Shown here: piece after piece, positions 12,309 to 15,998 of the stretch
Layout of the letters: every line of letters starts with the position of its first letter
Position numbering within the stretch: position 1 is the stretch's first letter
Assembly: GCA_023399675.1 (NCBI GenBank)
Contig: JAEWOM010000030.1
Coordinates: forward strand, 1 to 15,998
Reading direction: 5' to 3'
DNA length: 15,998 nt
Origin: Bacteroidota bacterium
GTDB taxonomy: Bacteria; Bacteroidota; Bacteroidia; Flavobacteriales; Weeksellaceae
Translations under genes and position numbers: made by a program
Notes under the pieces: model-generated
The model's input: only the letters and a program-made list of their open reading frames with translations
Databases searched by the model: none
What the model was told of the DNA's origin: nothing

Positions 12309-12806
12309 TTAGTTCAATGCATTCAAAGCTGCATCGTAATCCGGTTCCTGCGTAATTTCCGGCACCTGCTCTGAGTATAATACCTGATTGTTTTCGTCTG
12401 TAACGATCACCGCACGTGAAAGAAGACCTTTCATCGGACCATCCACAATGGTTACACCGTAATCATCACCGAAATTTCCGCGGAAATCTGATAGCGATTC
12501 AACATGATCGAGTCCTTCGGCAGCGCAGAATCTGGCCAGTGCAAATGGTAAATCTTTCGAAACATTGATAACAACAGTGTTTTTCAGATCGCCTGCTTTT
12601 TCATTGAATTTTCTTGCAGCTGCAGCGCAGACGCCTGTGTCAATACTTGGGAAAATGTTGAATATTTTTCTTTGTCCGGCGTAATTGTCCAATGTTTTTA
12701 CTTCCAGTTTATCATTCACCAGCGCAAAATCTCTCACAGCAAATCCGTTCTCTGTTAATGTGCCGATGGTGTTGATTTCGTTTCCTTTTAGTTTAATCGT
12801 AGCCAT
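12309..12806 (-). CDS. tpx: thiol peroxidase (atypical 2-Cys peroxiredoxin)
   Basis: Reduces hydrogen peroxide and preferably alkyl hydroperoxides using thioredoxin. The 165 residues from the ATG at 12806 match Tpx length; the frame is open seven codons further, but ATG 12806 gives the normal MATIKLKGN start. The peroxidatic Cys60 lies in FPSIDTGVC, and the resolving Cys94 in DLPFALARFCAAEGL, matching Cys61 and Cys95 of the E. coli enzyme. The SFRGNFG-like region (here SDFRGNFGDDYGV) and the LLSRAVIVTDENN stretch are typical. In many relatives Tpx is periplasmic or cytoplasmic; no signal peptide is present here. It has its own promoter and terminator. Confidence 0.95.
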   Translation of the reverse strand: MATIKLKGNEINTIGTLTENGFAVRDFALVNDKLEVKTLDNYAGQRKIFNIFPSIDTGVCAAAARKFNEKAGDLKNTVVINVSKDLPFALARFCAAEGLDHVESLSDFRGNFGDDYGVTIVDGPMKGLLSRAVIVTDENNQVLYSEQVPEITQEPDYDAALNALN

Positions 12807-12824
12807 AATAAATAATGATTTTCT

Positions 12825-12832
12825 CAAAAATA
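12825..12832 (-). promoter_or_regulatory. -7 box of tpx
   Basis: The minus strand reads TATTTTTG, an exact TAnnTTTG, 18 bases before the ATG at 12806. No good -33 TTTG is at the expected distance; a hairpin occupies that position. Confidence 0.6.
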
Positions 12833-12842
12833 ATAAAACCCG

Positions 12843-12868
12843 AACACTTCAGGAGCATCTGAAGCGTT
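12843..12868 (-). terminator. probable terminator of the 51-residue membrane protein gene
   Basis: On the minus strand AACGCTTCAG pairs with CTGAAGTGTT as a continuous 10-base stem if one G-U pair is allowed, with a 6-base loop, followed by CGGGTTTTATTATTTTT. On the + strand the same position is an A-C mismatch, so the stem favours the minus-strand RNA. Confidence 0.55.
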
Positions 12869-12899
12869 AAACTATGGTTAAAAAATACTTAAAAAAGAA

Positions 12900-13055
12900 T
12901 TATTCCGGTCTTACCGGCACAGCTTCTCCGGTATTCATGCTGTTAAAAAGGTCAGGGAATACAGCACTGATCACAAAATAGAAAACGATCATCAGAATGA
13001 TTGCTACCACTGCGATTATCACGCCTTTTGGCGGGGTATTTTTTCCGTTTGCCAT
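12900..13055 (-). CDS. 51-residue single-helix membrane protein
   Basis: A short gene from ATG 13055 to TAA 12900. The product begins MANGKNTPPKG, crosses the membrane once (VIIAVVAIILMIVFYFVISAVF cut by position: about residues 12-33) and ends in a short polar tail (MNTGEAVPVRPE). The amino acid composition, clear N-terminal basic/polar start, and a hairpin terminator 31 bases downstream support a real gene. The function is unknown. The spacer to the acyltransferase gene upstream on the same strand is 68 bases, so they may be cotranscribed. Confidence 0.7.
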   Translation of the reverse strand: MANGKNTPPKGVIIAVVAIILMIVFYFVISAVFPDLFNSMNTGEAVPVRPE

Positions 13056-13123
13056 AACTTTTTAGTTTATTTATGAATATTTAAAATTAGAAAAATCTGC
13101 GGTTGGATTATTACATAATACCG

Positions 13124-13696
13124 TTAACTAATATCAGGATTCCAGTTAGCAGGAATTTTCGGCTGAATATCGTGTTTGATAAAATAATCTGAAATTTCCT
13201 GCAGAATTTCCTCATAAGTTGCCGTTTCAATTCTTTCAACCGGGATCTGATAACCCAGATAGACGATTTTACGTTTGAAATCTCCCACAGCAAGTACAAT
13301 CGGAACTTTTGCAGCTACAGCCATATGATAAAATCCTTTGCGCCATTTCGGCACCCAGCTTCTTGTTCCCTCAGGCGTGATCACGAGGCTGAAATCCTCT
13401 TTTTCAAATTCTTTTGCAACGAAGTTTACGAGGTCATTTTTTTGTGAGCGGTCAATGCCGACACCTCCCAGCGCTCTGATTGCGGCGCCATACCAGGCTT
13501 TGGTGTGCTGATCTTTGATGATGATTTTCAGTTTCTTTCCGAGTTTCCAGTAGGAAAGGTTACCGAGGACGTATTCCATGTTGTGTGTGTGCGGCGCAAC
13601 TACGAGCACACAGCGGTCCAGGTTGCTGTGGTGGCCGTGAAGCACTACTTTCCATCCCAGCATTTTTAATATCAGACTCCCGATCAGTTTCTTCAT
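13124..13696 (-). CDS. PlsC-like (LPLAT) acyltransferase
   Basis: A 190-residue lysophospholipid acyltransferase-family protein, expected to transfer an acyl group to a glycerophosphate or other lipid precursor at the inner face of the cytoplasmic membrane. Motifs: block I APHTHNME (34-41), where His36 is followed four residues later by Glu41 instead of the usual Asp; block II GGVGIDRS (77-84); block III TPEGTRS (107-113), which holds the phosphate-binding Glu and Arg; and block IV VPIVLAVGDF (131-140). The short length and missing N-terminal membrane helices match the compact bacteroidete subgroup. The acceptor is unknown, so I give no plsC symbol. Confidence 0.85.
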   Translation of the reverse strand: MKKLIGSLILKMLGWKVVLHGHHSNLDRCVLVVAPHTHNMEYVLGNLSYWKLGKKLKIIIKDQHTKAWYGAAIRALGGVGIDRSQKNDLVNFVAKEFEKEDFSLVITPEGTRSWVPKWRKGFYHMAVAAKVPIVLAVGDFKRKIVYLGYQIPVERIETATYEEILQEISDYFIKHDIQPKIPANWNPDIS

Positions 13697-13707
13697 GGCT
13701 GTTTCAT

Positions 13708-13742
13708 AAAAAAAGGTATAACCGAATAATACCGGCTATACC
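13708..13742 (-). terminator. rho-independent terminator upstream of the acyltransferase gene
   Basis: On the minus strand GGTATAGCCG pairs with CGGTTATACC over 10 bases, including one G-U pair, with an 8-base loop, followed directly by seven T (13708-13714). On the + strand the G-U position is an A-C mismatch, so this is a minus-strand signal. It ends 12 bases before the acyltransferase ATG and must terminate something further upstream. Confidence 0.75.
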
Positions 13743-13768
13743 TACAAATATAACTAAAATAATTTCTG

Positions 13769-13831
13769 CTAAAAAAAGCTGCTGATCAAATCTGCAATCT
13801 TAATGACGATCTGCAATACAAACTGTACCAT
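13769..13831 (-). CDS. candidate mini-ORF, 20 residues, hydrophobic
   Basis: ATG 13831 to TAG 13769 encodes MVQFVLQIVIKIADLISSFF, an amphipathic or hydrophobic helix. The stop is created at a run of seven T (13771-13777 as A on the + strand). One extra T, or a -1 slip there, would continue the frame through LAEIILVIFVGIAGIIR to a TGA at 13704, for 42 residues in all, with that end lying inside the terminator hairpin. A strand-specific terminator with no other gene to serve makes a short transcript here likely. Whether it is a peptide gene, a decayed one, or a small RNA cannot be settled from one sequence. Confidence 0.35.
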   Translation of the reverse strand: MVQFVLQIVIKIADLISSFF

Positions 13832-13919
13832 GATTGTAATAATTTTGGTGGAACGAAGTTACGAATTATTTCTGTCCTTTTACAGAATTTCGGTGTTAAT
13901 TTTTTTTAAAATTTTCAGG

Positions 13920-13974
13920 TTCAAAGAAAGGCAGCAAGCGAAGTTGAGTTTAAGGCTGATTCTTCGCTGCTGCC
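13920..13974 (-). terminator. rho-independent terminator of the padR-pspC operon
   Basis: GGCAGCA (13930-13936) pairs with TGCTGCC (13968-13974), and GCGAAG (13938-13943) with CTTCGC (13962-13967), with one bulged A between. On the minus strand it is followed by TTTCTTTGA. It lies 11 bases beyond the PspC gene's stop. Confidence 0.75.
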
Positions 13975-13985
13975 AACGATAACAA

Positions 13986-15671
13986 TTATTTAGTTTTAAT
14001 GGAAATTTCTTTTTCTCCGCTCTGTATACTTATGTTTACTTTTTCCAGGTTATCCTTGTTGATGTTCATGGAGTCAAGCGTTTTTTCAGCCACAGCTTTC
14101 GGATATTTTTTTCCGTTGATGATGATGCTGTCCTTATTGTCCGGGTTGATCACAATGGAATTTCCGCCTGCCTGAACAGAAACATTGCCGGTGTTGCTCC
14201 AGTCATTGTCCCGGTTCCCATCTCCGTCCACATCGCCCTCCAAATGGATTTTACCGGTGTTTTTGCTGAAGATGCGCGTTTTCGCAGGAACCACTAATTC
14301 GTAGTTTACTTCATAGTCCCGGAACCGGTCCGCATAAGGATACTGAATGAAATTTGGCAACAGTATGGTATTTCCTGAAAACTGCACAGGAACTTTCAGA
14401 TCCATCGGGACATTATAACCGTCCGCTGATTTTTTAATCGTGAGGTAAGGAGTGACAGCATCAGTTTTCCTTGTTACTTCAACCACAGGCTCATCGCCCA
14501 GAAAAACCGATTTTTTGTCTGAGAACAGATCGTTGTCGTATGCGGTAAACGCTGCAGGAATCTTAACATTCTGAATATCGATATAAATACTGTCTGAGGT
14601 AGTGTTGATTGCCATATTCTGCTCATCCTGATTTTGTCCTTTGTATAGCATGTCCTGTTTGGCAACACTGATCCCGAAGTACAGCCCGAGCCCAAGTGCA
14701 GCGATAAAAAGTGCACCCAATACATAACCGAGGTTGCGGATCTGCGTTTTTGGTGAAAGCAGTTTGATGGCAAGTAAACCGAAAAGTACGGCCGGAATTA
14801 GTGCACCCACAGTCATCAGTGCCTTAAGAACCCAGCTCATTTCACCGTCGAACAGAAAGTCGAATTCATTCAGTGCGGAAGTTTCTGTAAAACTGAAAAG
14901 TCCGAAAATTGCGAATACGCCGAGAATTGAAAATACGGACATCAGTGCGAAAATTCCTCCGAGAATATATCGGATGGCATTCCAAATACCATTTCCAGCA
15001 TTTTGAATGTAAGGCTTGTTATCCGTGTAAATTTCTCCGACTCGCTGGCTGGATTCATTCGCAAACTGGATGATTTTATTGGATTCGTCTTTCAGCGTAT
15101 CAAAATTGACCGGCTTTCCCTTCATTTTCAAAAAATCTGATGCTGTCTGTGCTGTCGGTAATACTGCCCACAGAATGATATATGCAATCACGATCAGCGT
15201 GGTAGAGATGGCTGCTGTAAATATTCCCAATATGCCTATCCCCAGCCAGAGGATACGCATCAGTGATACATCCATACCCGTGTAGTGCGCCAAACCTGCG
15301 CAAACACCGGCAATTTTCTGAATAGACGGATCGCGGAACAGTTGTCTCTGCCCTGTGAAAGCACCTCCTGCTGTCCGGCTTCCTGCTGTTTTTTCAGAAT
15401 AATACGCTTCTTCCTGTTCTTCTATCTGTTCAGGCCTGCCAATTTGGGCAATCATTTGTTCCACATCGCCGTCATTGATCACTTCCCGCTTTCCTAAAGA
15501 ATCTCTGAAAATTTCTACCATACGGATTTCGATATCGTGCATCACTTCATCGGCTTCCGCTGCATCCAGCGAATTTCTCAGTGCTGCGAGATAGTCGCTC
15601 AGTTTTATATACGCATGCTCTTCAATAACGAAAGAAAAGCCTGCAAGTCCTATAGATAATGTCTTATTCAT
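13986..15671 (-). CDS. PspC domain envelope protein with large C-terminal domain
   Basis: A 561-residue membrane protein. The N-terminal 85 residues form a helical domain like those found with PadR partners (SDYLAALRNSLDAAEADEVMHDIE.., then DVEQMIAQIGRPEQ). A PspC domain follows at about 110-172 (LFRDPSIQKIAGVCAGLAHYTGMD, two helices). Further membrane helices lie at about 232-260, 283-305 and 313-335. The C-terminal ~220 residues are beta-rich and probably periplasmic, like auto-transporter-adhesin-head or DUF2807-type repeats. Residues 480-488 read DVDGDGNRD, an exact DxDxDGxxD calcium-loop pattern. The role is likely sensing or buffering envelope stress, by analogy with PspC. It is 26 bases downstream of a padR gene, which probably controls it. 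Confidence 0.88.
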   Translation of the reverse strand: MNKTLSIGLAGFSFVIEEHAYIKLSDYLAALRNSLDAAEADEVMHDIEIRMVEIFRDSLGKREVINDGDVEQMIAQIGRPEQIEEQEEAYYSEKTAGSRTAGGAFTGQRQLFRDPSIQKIAGVCAGLAHYTGMDVSLMRILWLGIGILGIFTAAISTTLIVIAYIILWAVLPTAQTASDFLKMKGKPVNFDTLKDESNKIIQFANESSQRVGEIYTDNKPYIQNAGNGIWNAIRYILGGIFALMSVFSILGVFAIFGLFSFTETSALNEFDFLFDGEMSWVLKALMTVGALIPAVLFGLLAIKLLSPKTQIRNLGYVLGALFIAALGLGLYFGISVAKQDMLYKGQNQDEQNMAINTTSDSIYIDIQNVKIPAAFTAYDNDLFSDKKSVFLGDEPVVEVTRKTDAVTPYLTIKKSADGYNVPMDLKVPVQFSGNTILLPNFIQYPYADRFRDYEVNYELVVPAKTRIFSKNTGKIHLEGDVDGDGNRDNDWSNTGNVSVQAGGNSIVINPDNKDSIIINGKKYPKAVAEKTLDSMNINKDNLEKVNISIQSGEKEISIKTK

Positions 15672-15697
15672 TTTTTTAATTTTTGGGAGGTTCGCGG

Positions 15698-15998
15698 TTA
15701 TTGGTTGTTTTGAGTTATTTGATAGACGGAAGCCGTCAGATCGTTCCAGGTATTCTGCAGTTCAGCCAGGAAAATTTTTCCTTTTTCGGTGATCTGGTAG
15801 TATTTTCTTGGCGGGCCACCGGTTGATTCTTCCCAGCGATAACTGAGGAATTCACCGTTTTTCAGTCGGGTAAGCAGTGGATAGAGCGTACCCTCCACAA
15901 CATCCAGTTTTCCTTGTTCAAGCGCTCCCATCAGATCAGAAACATACATTTCTTTTCCGTTGATCAGGCTTAAAATGCAGAATTCCAGAATTCCTTTA
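15698..15998 (-). CDS. PadR family transcriptional regulator (5' end outside window)
   Basis: A winged-helix DNA-binding protein; about 100 C-terminal residues are inside the window, and the frame stays open to the edge, reading KGILEFCILSLINGKEMYVSDLM, so the ATG at 15949 is internal and not the start. Typical PadR sequence follows: VVEGTLYPLLTRLKNGEFLS (recognition helix region), then the wing WEESTGGPPRKYYQITEKG. The C-terminal helix is short, the PadR-s2 type. In bacteroidetes such genes commonly precede a PspC-domain gene, as here with a 26-base spacer, and likely act as the operon's own repressor. Confidence 0.92.
   Translation of the reverse strand, partial: KGILEFCILSLINGKEMYVSDLMGALEQGKLDVVEGTLYPLLTRLKNGEFLSYRWEESTGGPPRKYYQITEKGKIFLAELQNTWNDLTASVYQITQNNQ

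Noticed and set aside
13585..13785. 66-codon + strand frame
   Set aside because: Antisense to the acyltransferase 5' end and the terminator; Ser/Ile/Lys shadow composition.

Overview
The window looks like chromosomal DNA from a flavobacterium of the Weeksellaceae (Chryseobacterium/Kaistella type). The evidence is: promoters of the Bacteroidota type (TAnnTTTG about 7 bases before the start, TTTG near -33), few Shine-Dalgarno sites, a subclass A2 class A beta-lactamase of the CME/CGA/CIA/PER kind, a GldA-like ABC ATPase, a flavobacterial CCC-motif-type membrane protein, and intergenic heptamer repeats. This is inference from gene content; no rRNA or other phylogenetic marker is present. No tRNA, IS element, integrase, phage gene or CRISPR array was seen, and no gene-free stretch exceeds 300 bases.

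Left part (1-5610, mostly + strand): the last codons of an upstream gene, then a tightly packed exported set: a secreted protein with four cysteines, the beta-lactamase (start overlaps the previous stop by one base) and an M23/LytM peptidase. A small membrane protein follows. Cytidine deaminase (minus) and a YqjM/NamA-type ene-reductase (plus) are divergent and share a promoter region. A DUF2752 protein and a CCC-type membrane protein form a pair closed by a strong terminator.

Middle (5640-8660): a small unknown gene (minus, apparently leaderless) diverges from lpdA (dihydrolipoyl dehydrogenase), which is coupled to a two-helix membrane protein. A perfect palindromic terminator separates this pair from the convergent GldA-like ATPase.

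Accessory-like strip (8680-11490, all minus): five short stand-alone enzyme or binding folds (VOC, SRPBCC/AHSA1, PhnB-like VOC, SnoaL/NTF2-like, DinB). Their spacers are loose and carry heptamer arrays of the GATTTGA type, an AAGAGCC heptamer array, a polypyrimidine tract and a compact structured element that resembles a repeated flavobacterial RNA. This is the most unusual part of the window. One array abuts the 5' end of the first VOC gene, which has no in-frame ATG.

Right part (11630-15998, all minus): a lipoprotein, thiol peroxidase Tpx, a 51-residue membrane protein, a PlsC-like acyltransferase whose HX4D motif reads HX4E, a very short hydrophobic ORF ending in a run of seven T followed by a terminator, and finally a PadR regulator (cut by the window edge) in tandem with a large PspC-domain envelope protein.

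Most of the window is ordinary housekeeping and envelope biology. No complete undescribed system is evident. The best leads are the repeat/RNA block at 9080-10511 and the mini-gene at 13704-13831.
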